Part shown: piece after piece, positions 15,193 to 22,770 of the stretch
How the letters are laid out: each line of letters starts with the position of its first letter
Position numbering within the stretch: the first letter of the stretch is position 1
NCBI GenBank assembly: GCA_035524895.1
Contig: DATLFI010000075.1
Location: 1 to 29,685, forward strand
Length of the DNA: 29,685 bases
Direction of reading: 5' to 3'
Source of the DNA: DATLFI01 sp035524895
GTDB lineage: Bacteria > Acidobacteriota > Thermoanaerobaculia > Multivoradales > Multivoraceae
Program-made: the position numbers and the translations under genes
Notes under the pieces: model-generated
Told to the model about the DNA's origin: nothing
Database searches by the model: none
The model's input: only the letters and a program-made list of their open reading frames with translations

Positions 15193-15719
15193 GCGCCGCG
15201 CCACACGCCTGCGCGTCGACCACTGGCCTAACCTGGATCGTACGCAGAGGCGGCGACGTAGACCTGGCGGCGTGCGCCGAGCTGGAAACCGCGTCGTTCC
15301 CTACGCCATGGACCCTGGCCATGCTGCGCGCAGCGCTCGACCGGGAAGCACTGCTCCTGGTCTGCTGCGGACCGCCGGGGTCCTCCGGATCGTCGACCAC
15401 CCCCGATGGATCGCCGCTGGGCTACGCGTTGTTGACCATGACGCCCCCCGAGGCCGAGCTCCTGCGCTTGGCCGTGAGGCCCGAGGCGCGAACTCATGGT
15501 GTCGCATCGTCTCTATTGGCACGGATCAGGTGCGCGCTGCGGACGGATCGCGTGACTTCACTCTACCTGGAAGTCAGGAGCGACAACGTGGCAGCCATCG
15601 GCCTGTACGACAAGTGGCGCTTCGAACGAGTCGCGGTTCGCAGGGGCTACTACGCCGACGGCGTGGATGCCGTGGTGCTTCGGTGGCGCCTGGATGAGCT
15701 CGAACCGGATCGCCGATGA
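15189..15719 (+). CDS. rimI: RimI-like N-acetyltransferase
   Basis: A 176-aa GNAT-fold protein. The acetyl-CoA loop follows the beta4 strand (LRLAVRPEARTHGVASSLL), and the later LYLEVRSDNVAAIGLYDKWRFERVAVRRGYY block is typical of RimI. The family acetylates ribosomal protein S18 and others. Compared with E. coli RimI it has a Ser/Gly/Pro-rich loop (about residues 58-70) and a short N-terminal extension. The start ATG overlaps the tsaB stop (ATGA). Expression with tsaB fits the frequent tsaB-rimI pairing. Specific targets cannot be judged from sequence. Confidence 0.92.
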   Translation: MSAAPHACASTTGLTWIVRRGGDVDLAACAELETASFPTPWTLAMLRAALDREALLLVCCGPPGSSGSSTTPDGSPLGYALLTMTPPEAELLRLAVRPEARTHGVASSLLARIRCALRTDRVTSLYLEVRSDNVAAIGLYDKWRFERVAVRRGYYADGVDAVVLRWRLDELEPDRR

Positions 15720-15951
15720 GGATCCTGGGCGGGTTGCCGGCCCGCGATCCCGAGTGCTACCGTTTCCACAGATGCTCGCAGAGCAGCCGCCGTCGGATCC
15801 CTCGTTCGAGCGAGCGATTCGGCGTCCCACTGACACCTCTCGATCGGCGCTGCGCCTCCGGCGATTCGCACCCCACCCGTGCGCTCCAGCATCGCCCAGT
15901 CGCCCCGCCAAGGCCGCTCGAGAGCGCCCCCTTTCCACAGGAGAGCCGAGG

Positions 15952-16179
15952 ATGGATCACGATGCCGTCAAGCAGGATCTGCTGTCCAGCCACGACGAGT
16001 TCCGGCGACTGCACCGCGAGCACCAGCAGTGCGAAGAGAAGCTCGATGCGCTCCGTGAAAAAGCCGCGCTGTCGGAGGCTGACGAGACCGAGGAGAAGCG
16101 CATCAAAGTACACAAGCTCGCCCTCAAGGACCGCATGGAACGTCTGATCCGCGACCACGCAGCGGCCACGACGGTCTGA
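15952..16179 (+). CDS. DUF465 (YdcH-like) small coiled-coil protein
   Basis: A 75-aa helical protein matching the small DUF465/YdcH family: LSSHDEFRRLHREHQQCEEKL, then a KIHKLALKDRM-type segment (IKVHKLALKDRMERLI). The family function is unknown. The start is ATG 15952, with AGGAG about 8 nt upstream (15939-15943). The 232-bp stretch before it (after rimI) contains no recognisable gene; it holds a short GCGGG/CCCGC inverted repeat and nothing else I can name. Confidence 0.85.
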   Translation: MDHDAVKQDLLSSHDEFRRLHREHQQCEEKLDALREKAALSEADETEEKRIKVHKLALKDRMERLIRDHAAATTV

Positions 16180-16305
16180 CGGGGCGGCAGAGCTCGGCGC
16201 ACCGAGGCCGCCCTCATGGCGACCATTTCTGGGTGTCGCCTGGCGCGAGCGCGCGATCACCAGTGCTGGTTGTCGCTCCCGGCATCGTCGGCTATCGTTT
16301 CCTTG

Positions 16306-16974
16306 ATGCGTTTTGTGCGCGAGGCTTGGCCCTTCGTCCTGCCGTTCGCGGCGGTGGCGGTGCTCCTCTTGGTGTTGCGACACCCCTGGTGGGCGGCGGC
16401 CACCATCACGGTCGGGTTGCTCGTGCTGCTGTTCTTCCGCGACCCGACGCGACGCTCGAGTGGCGCGCCGGAGATCGTGCTCGCGGCAGCCGACGGCGTG
16501 GTCACGCGCATCGAAACGGTCGAGGATCCGCTGGTCGGTCCCGGCCCGTGGCTACGGGTGGCCACCTTCCTGTCCGTGTTCGACGTGCACGTCCAACGGG
16601 CTCCGATCGCGGGCGCGGTGGTCGCGAGCCAGGGTGTGCGCGGACGCAAGGTCGCTGCGTTCAAGCCCGAAGCCGCGGAGGTCAACGAGTCCCACCTCAC
16701 GGTGCTGCGCGACGACGCCGGACGGCACGTGGGCGTGCGACAGATCGCCGGCCTGCTGGCGAGGCGCGTGGTGCCATACCTTGGTGTCGGCGACTCTGTG
16801 CGGCGTGGTGACCACCTCGGGGTGATCAAGTTCGGCTCGCGGGTGGACGTGTTGGTGCCCCCGACCTATCGGATCCTGGTCGCGGTTGGCGAGCGTATGC
16901 GGGCGGGCGAGACCCCGCTCGCTACGGCGATGGCGTCGACCACCGCCGAGCCGGCGCGGACCGAGCCGGCATGA
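16306..16974 (+). CDS. psd: Phosphatidylserine decarboxylase (short, PSD-A type)
   Basis: A 222-aa pyruvoyl enzyme that makes phosphatidylethanolamine from phosphatidylserine. Two hydrophobic segments (about 9-25 and 29-44) anchor it to the inner membrane. The autoprocessing site is FGSR: cleavage between Gly177 and Ser178 turns Ser178 into the pyruvoyl group. The candidate triad is Asp63 (AADGVV), His95 (DVHVQR) and Ser178. The length and the IKFGSR site are those of the compact bacterial/archaeal-like form, not the long E. coli Psd. It overlaps pssA by ATGA. The start is ATG 16306, chosen because the N-terminal helix begins there; upstream codons look unrelated. Confidence 0.95.
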   Translation: MRFVREAWPFVLPFAAVAVLLLVLRHPWWAAATITVGLLVLLFFRDPTRRSSGAPEIVLAAADGVVTRIETVEDPLVGPGPWLRVATFLSVFDVHVQRAPIAGAVVASQGVRGRKVAAFKPEAAEVNESHLTVLRDDAGRHVGVRQIAGLLARRVVPYLGVGDSVRRGDHLGVIKFGSRVDVLVPPTYRILVAVGERMRAGETPLATAMASTTAEPARTEPA

Positions 16975-17795
16975 CCGCCCCCGAGGAACGGAGCGCGCGG
17001 GGCCGCTTGCGCCGCGGGATCTACCTGCTCCCGAGCGTGTTCACGATCGGGAACATGGTGTTGGGCTTCTACGCCATGGTCCTGGCGATGCGAGGCGACT
17101 ACCGGCCCGCCGTGCTCTGCATCTTCGCCGCCGCGTTTCTCGACAGCCTCGACGGCCGGCTGGCGCGGGTGACACAGACCGCGAGCGAGTTCGGGCGCGA
17201 GTACGACTCGCTGGCGGACGTCGTCACCTTCGGTGTTGCGCCAGCATTCCTGGTCTACTCGTGGGGCCTTTACGAGCTCGGGCGCATCGGCTGGATCCTG
17301 CCGGTGTTCTACCTGGTGAGCACCGCTACCCGATTGGCTCGATTCAACGTCCAGACCAAGGTGCTCGACAAGCGATTCTTCGTCGGCCTTCCGGCGCCGG
17401 CCGCCGCCGGAGCGCTCGGTTCGATCCTCTACTTCGCCGACGGGCGACAGTTCGCTGGCGTCGAGACGACCCCGCAGCTCGTACTGTTGACCGGCTGTGT
17501 GGTGCTCGGCCTGCTGATGGTCTCGAGCTTCCGCTACTACAGCTTCAAGGAGCTCGACCCCCGCCGGCGGTGGAGCTTCCGCGTGGCGCTGCCGGTCGCG
17601 GCGGTCCTGCTGCTGATCTTGCTGAGCCCAGCGTGGTTCTTCCTTACGGCCAGCTCCGCCTATGCGCTCTCCGGACCGGTGCTCTGGCTTCGTGGTCTGT
17701 GGCGCCGGCGTGGCGACGCGCCGGGCACAGAAGAGCGAGATGCAGGTGGTGACGAGCCCGCGGAGTTGGACCCGGCCCCGGACCAGCGGGGATGA
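16971..17795 (+). CDS. pssA: CDP-diacylglycerol-serine O-phosphatidyltransferase
   Basis: A 274-aa integral-membrane CDP-alcohol phosphatidyltransferase that makes phosphatidylserine, the substrate of the neighbouring Psd. The active-site signature is complete: Asp61-Gly62, Ala65-Arg66, Gly75, Asp79 and Asp83 (D-G-x2-A-R-x8-G-x3-D-x3-D). Several transmembrane helices follow, and the final 35 residues are a charged Glu/Pro-rich tail. Both ends overlap neighbouring genes by ATGA (psd upstream, the Usg-like gene downstream), so the three are translationally coupled. The start at 16971 is fixed by that overlap. Confidence 0.96.
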   Translation: MTAPEERSARGRLRRGIYLLPSVFTIGNMVLGFYAMVLAMRGDYRPAVLCIFAAAFLDSLDGRLARVTQTASEFGREYDSLADVVTFGVAPAFLVYSWGLYELGRIGWILPVFYLVSTATRLARFNVQTKVLDKRFFVGLPAPAAAGALGSILYFADGRQFAGVETTPQLVLLTGCVVLGLLMVSSFRYYSFKELDPRRRWSFRVALPVAAVLLLILLSPAWFFLTASSAYALSGPVLWLRGLWRRRGDAPGTEERDAGGDEPAELDPAPDQRG

Positions 17796-18766
17796 CCAGG
17801 ATCGGGATCCTCGACGGAGACTCCCTGCTCGGGCGCGAGCTCGCGGGCCGGTTTGCCATGGAGCTGCCCCTGGCCGATGTCCATCTGTTCACCCGCGACC
17901 CGGAGCGCGCGGGCACGCTCGTGGAGGCTGGACCGACAGCTGCCCTGCTCGAGCTAGCGGATGCCGAGAGCCTGGGCCGGATCGATGCGCTGGTGGTCGC
18001 AGGGCTCGAGCGCGAGGACCTGGACGTTCTCGTCTCCTCGCTCGCGCCAGAAGCCACCCTGCTGCTGGTGAGCCCGTCGCGCCCGGTCGCCACGCTGCCG
18101 CCGCTCGTCGCCGGTATCGGCGATAGCCTCGCTGCCGGCAGTCGAATCCTGCACAGCCCGCACGCGGTGACCATCGCCGTGGCCCTGCTGCTCGAGCCGC
18201 TGCTCGACCTGAAACCCCAGCGGGTCACGGTCACTGCGATCCAGCCCGTGTCCGGGCTCGGCCAGTCTGGTATCGACGAGCTGGTGGAACAAACCCGCTG
18301 CCTGCTGACGTTCAAGTCGCCGCTGCCGCAGGAGCGGCTGGGCGCCCGCCTGGCGTTCAACCTCCTGCCCGAATCGGACACCGACTCGGAGGCCTTGAGC
18401 GCTCAGCTTCGAGCCCTGTTCGGCGACGAGCTGCCGATCTCCGTGACACTCCTGCGCGCCGGCGTCTTCCACGGTGTCGGCCTTGCTGTTGCGTGCAGCT
18501 TTCCGAGGAGCACAGCTTCCACTCTGATCCGCCAGAAGCTCGAAGCCGCGACCCTGTTGAAGGTCTTGCCCGCGGGCTCAGAGCCTCCGGGCTCGGCGGA
18601 TGCCGCGATGCACGAGGAAATGTTGGTCACCATGCTGGGGCACGACGACGAGTCTGGCACCACACGACTCTGGTGCGTGCTCGACCATCTGGTCCGGGGC
18701 GGTTCGGCCAACGCGGCGGTTTTGCTCGCAGCAGCGCGACCCGATTCTTCGCCTCCGACCCACTGA
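17792..18766 (+). CDS. Usg-like ASADH homologue lacking catalytic residues
   Basis: A 324-aa protein that follows the fold of aspartate-semialdehyde dehydrogenase (ASADH): a Rossmann-like N-terminus (IGILDGDSLLGRELA), the TVTAIQPVSGLGQSGIDEL region (Gln151 and the following loop kept), and the C-terminal DHLVRGGSANAAVLL match. However, the catalytic Cys of the normal PNC(S/T) motif is Ala125 here (SPHAVT), the catalytic His in the GHS motif is Val229 (VFHGVGL), and the nucleotide loop lost its GxxGxxG spacing. It should not be an active dehydrogenase. E. coli Usg is a comparable ASADH paralogue, so I call it Usg-like by analogy. Translation is coupled to pssA by ATGA; trxB follows after 41 nt. 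The role is unknown. Confidence 0.75.
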   Translation: MTRIGILDGDSLLGRELAGRFAMELPLADVHLFTRDPERAGTLVEAGPTAALLELADAESLGRIDALVVAGLEREDLDVLVSSLAPEATLLLVSPSRPVATLPPLVAGIGDSLAAGSRILHSPHAVTIAVALLLEPLLDLKPQRVTVTAIQPVSGLGQSGIDELVEQTRCLLTFKSPLPQERLGARLAFNLLPESDTDSEALSAQLRALFGDELPISVTLLRAGVFHGVGLAVACSFPRSTASTLIRQKLEAATLLKVLPAGSEPPGSADAAMHEEMLVTMLGHDDESGTTRLWCVLDHLVRGGSANAAVLLAAARPDSSPPTH

Positions 18767-18807
18767 TAGCCCCGGCGAAACCGATCGCCACCCGAGGTGC
18801 CTCGACC

Positions 18808-19803
18808 ATGTCCGTCCACGCGCCGAACCACCATCGCCTAGTCATCGTCGGCTCGGGCCCGGCGGGTCTGACCGCAGCGCTGTATGCCGCCAGGGCAGAC
18901 CTAGGTCCCGTCGTGTTCGAAGGTGTGCAGCCAGGAGGCCAGCTCACCATCACCACCGACGTGGAGAACTACCCTGGGTTTCCGGAGGGAATCTTGGGGC
19001 CCGAGCTGATCGAGAAGATGCGTGCTCAGGCGCAGCGCTTCGGGGCCGACACGCGCTTCGAGATCGTCACCGCGATCGACTTGAGCACTCGCCCCTTCGC
19101 GCTGACCACCGAGGCAGGCCTGGTGACCTGCGATGCGCTGATCGTCGCGACTGGGGCGTCGGCAAAGCAGCTCGGAATCCCGTCGGAGCAGCTACTCATG
19201 GGCTACGGTGTTTCCGCCTGCGCTACGTGCGACGGCTTCTTCTTCAAGAACAAGGAACTGGTGGTGGTCGGAGGCGGAGACACCGCCATGGAGGAAGCCA
19301 CCTATCTGACCCGCTTCGCCAGCAAGGTCACGGTGGTCCACCGTCGCGACGAGCTACGCGCCTCTCGCATCATGCAGGAGCGCGCCCGCGCCAATCCGAA
19401 GATCGCCTGGATCTGGAACAGCGTCGTGGAGGAGATCGCCGGCGACCGGGAGTCGGGAGTGCGCGCGGTGACCTTGCGCGACACGGTCGATGGGTCGAAG
19501 CGCGAGCTGCCCTGCGGAGGTGTGTTCGTGGCGATCGGCCACACGCCCAACACTTCGCTGTTCGAAGGCCAGCTCGACATGGACCCGGTCGGCTACCTAC
19601 GCGTGCACCATCCAACCATGAGGACGAACGTCGACGGAGTGTTCGCGGCGGGTGACGTCATGGACCCGAGCTATCGACAGGCAGTGACGGCGGCCGGGAC
19701 CGGTTGCCAGGCGGCGATCGACGCCGAACGGTGGCTCACCGAGCACGCGTCGCGTGCAGATGTCGCCGCGAGCGCGGTCGGCGCATTGGCCCCTGCGCGG
19801 TAA
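18808..19803 (+). CDS. trxB: Thioredoxin-disulfide reductase
   Basis: A 331-aa FAD/NADPH flavoprotein that reduces thioredoxin. FAD-binding GSGPAG (15-20), redox CATC (Cys138 and Cys141), NADPH-binding GGGDTA (155-160) and the HRRDELRAS segment are all present, and the C-terminal FAD motif reads VFAAGDV. The start is ATG 18808 with a GAGGTG ribosome site about 8 nt before; the frame is open further upstream, but those residues are not trxB. It lies 41 nt past the Usg-like gene and may be its co-transcript. A short basic/Ala-rich tail extends beyond the typical end. Confidence 0.97.
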   Translation: MSVHAPNHHRLVIVGSGPAGLTAALYAARADLGPVVFEGVQPGGQLTITTDVENYPGFPEGILGPELIEKMRAQAQRFGADTRFEIVTAIDLSTRPFALTTEAGLVTCDALIVATGASAKQLGIPSEQLLMGYGVSACATCDGFFFKNKELVVVGGGDTAMEEATYLTRFASKVTVVHRRDELRASRIMQERARANPKIAWIWNSVVEEIAGDRESGVRAVTLRDTVDGSKRELPCGGVFVAIGHTPNTSLFEGQLDMDPVGYLRVHHPTMRTNVDGVFAAGDVMDPSYRQAVTAAGTGCQAAIDAERWLTEHASRADVAASAVGALAPAR

Positions 19804-19824
19804 CTCGGCGACTCCGCCGCTCCC

Positions 19825-21342
19825 TCAGCGGCCCATCGGCAGAGTGCCGCGCACGACCTTGATCCACGAGCCCGGCTCGAGCGTGCCGTCGGGCGACACG
19901 CGGTTCATCATCCCCAGGGCCTCCACGGACACCGGCGACCCCTGCGCCACCTGCGCGAGCGTCCGCCGACGATCGAGCTGCATCACGTCCAGACGCAACG
20001 GCTGCGCCGCGAGGATCCTTTGATCCCGGAGCTGGCGCATGCTCGACAGCGAGCTCCGCAAGGCGTTGCTCACTCCACCGAAGGCGTTGGAACGAGCGTA
20101 ACCGAGGAGTTGATAGACGCGTCCGCCGTGCTCGGCGAACACCGCGAACCCTTCGATCGGAATCTGACCCGAAGCATCCCGCACGCCAAAGCTGCCACCG
20201 ACGGACCGTAGACCTGCGACCGGGTCGTTCCAGCGCTGTCCGGCGACGACTGCCTCCTGACCGTAGAAGCGGCTTGCTGCATCGCTTGCCGACGGCGCGT
20301 TGGCGAGCGTCAGCTGCACCATCGCGACGCGTTGCGGATGGAGCGCCATGACAGCGTTTCGGGTGTTCTGGGTAGCCCAGCCATCCGGGAAGCGGAGCTC
20401 GAAAGCGAGCTCCGGGTGGTAAAACGTGCTCGCGTCGAAGAAGCCCTGGCGAGGATCGTCACCGTAGACGAGGCCATCGAGCCGGCGCAGGTACGGCTCG
20501 CGCTCACGCCTGAGATCGCTGGGCAGCTCGGAACCGAGCTCGCTGATCAGGGCCGAGATCCGCTGGCTGCGGTCCTCCGGTGCCGGGTGGGTCGACGCCC
20601 AACCCGGCATGCCGCCGCCGGCAGCCTGGCTCACCCGATCGAGCGTGTCGAACACCCCCAGCAGCGCGTTGGGGTCGTAGCCCTCGCGGCTCGCGTAGCG
20701 AACGCCCAGGGCGTCGGCCTGGCGCTCGTCGTCGCGGCCGAACTTGAGGAACATCAGGCCGGCGGCCGCCTGCGCGAGGCCGCCGTAGTCCTGGGCGGCC
20801 TCGGGAGCCAGCACCGCTCCCGCCACGAGCCCGATCTGAGCCAGCATTCCCTTGCTCATCTGGCTGGCGCTGTGGCGCGCCGTCACGTGGCCGATCTCGT
20901 GCCCGAGCACGCCGGCCAGCTCGGCCTCCGAGTCCAGATGGGCGAGGATGCCGCGGGTGATGTAGATGAAGCCGCCGGGCAGCGCGAAGGCGTTGACCAG
21001 CGGATCGTCGAGCACGCGGAAGGTCCAGGGCAGGTCGGGACGTTCCGAGGCCCTGGCCAGAGCCTGCCCGATATCCGACACGTAGCGCTGCAGGCCTTCG
21101 TCGGGGTAGAGGCCGAACTGGGCGACGATCTGCGGGTCGGCCTCGCGGCCCATCGCGATCTCCTGCCCCTCGCCCACGAGACTCAGTTGGCGTTGGCCCG
21201 TGGCGGGATTGGTCGAGCAGGCAACCACCAGCGCCGCACCGCTGCACGCGGCGAGCAGGGCCGCGCCGAGTCGGAGCAGCCTGGTCCTGGCGGACGCCGT
21301 GACCCGGTGGACGATGTGTCGATCCCGATGCTTGCCAGTCAC
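19825..21342 (-). CDS. M48 zinc metallopeptidase lipoprotein (LysM-like C-terminus)
   Basis: A 505-aa exported peptidase of the M48 (Ste24/BepA-like) family. It starts at GTG 21342, strongly supported by AAGGAGG 7 nt upstream; the longer frame start at 21390 has no such site. After a basic region, a hydrophobic segment (about 24-41) ends in VVAC, so Cys42 is the likely lipidation site. HEIGH (His148, Glu149, His152) binds zinc, with the third ligand Glu206 in DDERQAD. A middle domain of unknown role follows. The last 50 residues (DVMQLDRRRTLAQVAQ...PGSWIKVV) look like a LysM-type peptidoglycan-binding unit. Predicted role: periplasmic or outer-membrane protein quality control. It converges with trxB (21-bp gap) and diverges from dctP. 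Confidence 0.9.
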   Translation of the reverse strand: MTGKHRDRHIVHRVTASARTRLLRLGAALLAACSGAALVVACSTNPATGQRQLSLVGEGQEIAMGREADPQIVAQFGLYPDEGLQRYVSDIGQALARASERPDLPWTFRVLDDPLVNAFALPGGFIYITRGILAHLDSEAELAGVLGHEIGHVTARHSASQMSKGMLAQIGLVAGAVLAPEAAQDYGGLAQAAAGLMFLKFGRDDERQADALGVRYASREGYDPNALLGVFDTLDRVSQAAGGGMPGWASTHPAPEDRSQRISALISELGSELPSDLRREREPYLRRLDGLVYGDDPRQGFFDASTFYHPELAFELRFPDGWATQNTRNAVMALHPQRVAMVQLTLANAPSASDAASRFYGQEAVVAGQRWNDPVAGLRSVGGSFGVRDASGQIPIEGFAVFAEHGGRVYQLLGYARSNAFGGVSNALRSSLSSMRQLRDQRILAAQPLRLDVMQLDRRRTLAQVAQGSPVSVEALGMMNRVSPDGTLEPGSWIKVVRGTLPMGR

Positions 21343-21523
21343 GGTACTGCCTCCTTGGCCAATTCGGCCTGCGCGAGGCCGTTGGTACACTGTGGTCGCG
21401 TCAGGTTAACTCGGTTGCGAGCGTCTCGCGCTTCCGACGCGTCTCGTGGCTCTCGCGACGCCGTGCGCGCACCTCGCCGATCGGGCGAATGCCGAGGCGC
21501 CCTATACGACTGGAGCAAGACCC

Positions 21524-22702
21524 ATGCCCAAGGGACGACGACCACCATGCACTCCGGCGGCTGAGAGCCGCGGCCGGTTCGATCGCCGCCGGTTCCTGGG
21601 CGGCGTCGCGGCCGGCTCGGCGGTCGCGCTGGCAGGTTGCGGCCCATCGTCCCAGGAAGGCGTAGGCGGGCCGGCCGTGGTCTCGCAGCCCCGGCTGACC
21701 TGGCGCCTCGCCTCCAGCTTTCCGCGCTCTCTCGACACCATCTTCGGCGCCGCGGAGGTCATGGCCGACCGGGTCGCCGAGCTGACGGAAGGCCGCTTCC
21801 GCATCCGGTGCTATCCCTCGGGTGAGCTCGTTCCCGGCCTACAGGTTCTCGACGCGGTACAGCAGGGCACGGTGCAACTCGGCCACACGGCCAGCTACTA
21901 CTACACCGGCAAGAATCCCGCGTTCGCGTTCGACACCGCGATGCCGTTCGGCCTCACCGCCCGCCAGCAGACCGCCTGGCTCAAAGCGGGAGGCGGTCTC
22001 GAGCTGATCAACGAGCTGATGGCCGATTTCGGCATCCTCGCCCTGCCCTCGGGCAACACCGGGGTGCAGATGGGTGGCTGGTTTCGCCGGGAGCTCGGTT
22101 CGGCCGCAGAGGTTCGCGGCCTCAAGATGCGGATCCCCGGCCTCGGCGGCGAGGTGATGAGCCGGCTGGGAGCGACGGTGCAGACCATCCCCGGCGGTGA
22201 GATCTATCCGGCTTTGGAGCGCGGCGCCATCGACGCCACCGAATGGGTCGGTCCCTACGACGACGAGAAGCTCGGCTTCCATCGGATCGCTCGGTACTAC
22301 TACTACCCCGGCTGGTGGGAGCCGGGCCCCGGCTTGTCGACCTACGTCGGCCGTCGCGCCTGGGACGGTCTACCGAAGTCCTACCAAGAGGCACTGCGGG
22401 CCGCTGCCGACACGGCACACGTGACCATGCTCAGCCGCTACGACGCGCTCAACCCCGCGGCCTGGGATCGCCTGTTGGCGGCAGGTGTCGAGGTTCGCCG
22501 GTTCCCGCATGACATGCTCGAGGCGGCCCGCCGCGCCACCACCGAGCTGATCGAGGAACAGGCCTCCGCAGACGCCGGCTACCGCAAGATCTACGAGTCC
22601 TGGAAGAAGTTCCGCGAGGAGTCGTACCGGTGGTTTGGCGCCGCGGAGCTGTCGTTCCAGGAGTTTTCGTTCCCCCGGCCCGCGCCCGGGGCGCGAGCCT
22701 GA
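21524..22702 (+). CDS. dctP: TRAP transporter substrate-binding protein (DctP family)
   Basis: A 392-aa periplasmic binding protein. A twin-arginine signal (RRRFLGG at 21-27) ends in LAGC, so it is a Tat-exported lipoprotein with Cys39 as anchor. The body closely follows the 2-oxoacid/lactate-type TRAP receptors (TakP-like). It carries Gln182 in NTGVQMGGWF, Arg203 in KMRIPG, and Glu240-Trp241 in ATEWVGPYDDEKLGF. In TakP, as I recall, the Gln, Glu and Trp segments hold the metal that bridges the substrate, and the Arg binds its carboxylate. The start is ATG 21524, with GGAG 8 nt before. It converges with dctM and is transcribed apart from dctQM, which is unusual for this family. Ligand is inferred, not proven. 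Confidence 0.93.
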   Translation: MPKGRRPPCTPAAESRGRFDRRRFLGGVAAGSAVALAGCGPSSQEGVGGPAVVSQPRLTWRLASSFPRSLDTIFGAAEVMADRVAELTEGRFRIRCYPSGELVPGLQVLDAVQQGTVQLGHTASYYYTGKNPAFAFDTAMPFGLTARQQTAWLKAGGGLELINELMADFGILALPSGNTGVQMGGWFRRELGSAAEVRGLKMRIPGLGGEVMSRLGATVQTIPGGEIYPALERGAIDATEWVGPYDDEKLGFHRIARYYYYPGWWEPGPGLSTYVGRRAWDGLPKSYQEALRAAADTAHVTMLSRYDALNPAAWDRLLAAGVEVRRFPHDMLEAARRATTELIEEQASADAGYRKIYESWKKFREESYRWFGAAELSFQEFSFPRPAPGARA

Positions 22703-22703
22703 A

Positions 22704-22745
22704 GGGTGGCGCCTCCCTGCCTTGCCGTGCGGACCTGCGCCACCC
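22704..22745. terminator. Bidirectional terminator-like hairpin between dctP and dctM
   Basis: A perfect 9-bp inverted repeat, GGGTGGCGC (22704-22712) with GCGCCACCC (22737-22745), brackets a 24-nt loop in the 68-bp gap between the convergent dctP and dctM ends. It lacks a T tract. It could slow polymerases from both sides. Confidence 0.45.
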
Positions 22746-22770
22746 GATCGAGGTCCAAGGCCGGGTCGCT

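Noticed and set aside
13753..15204. Long minus-strand frame of 483 codons across mutS and tsaB
   Set aside because: Arg- and Gln-rich low-complexity translation, out of frame with the clear mutS and opposite to tsaB-rimI; a GC-driven shadow.
21390..21523. TATACG near 21503 as a dctP -10 box
   Set aside because: No -35 at proper distance, and it would place the start on top of the ribosome site.
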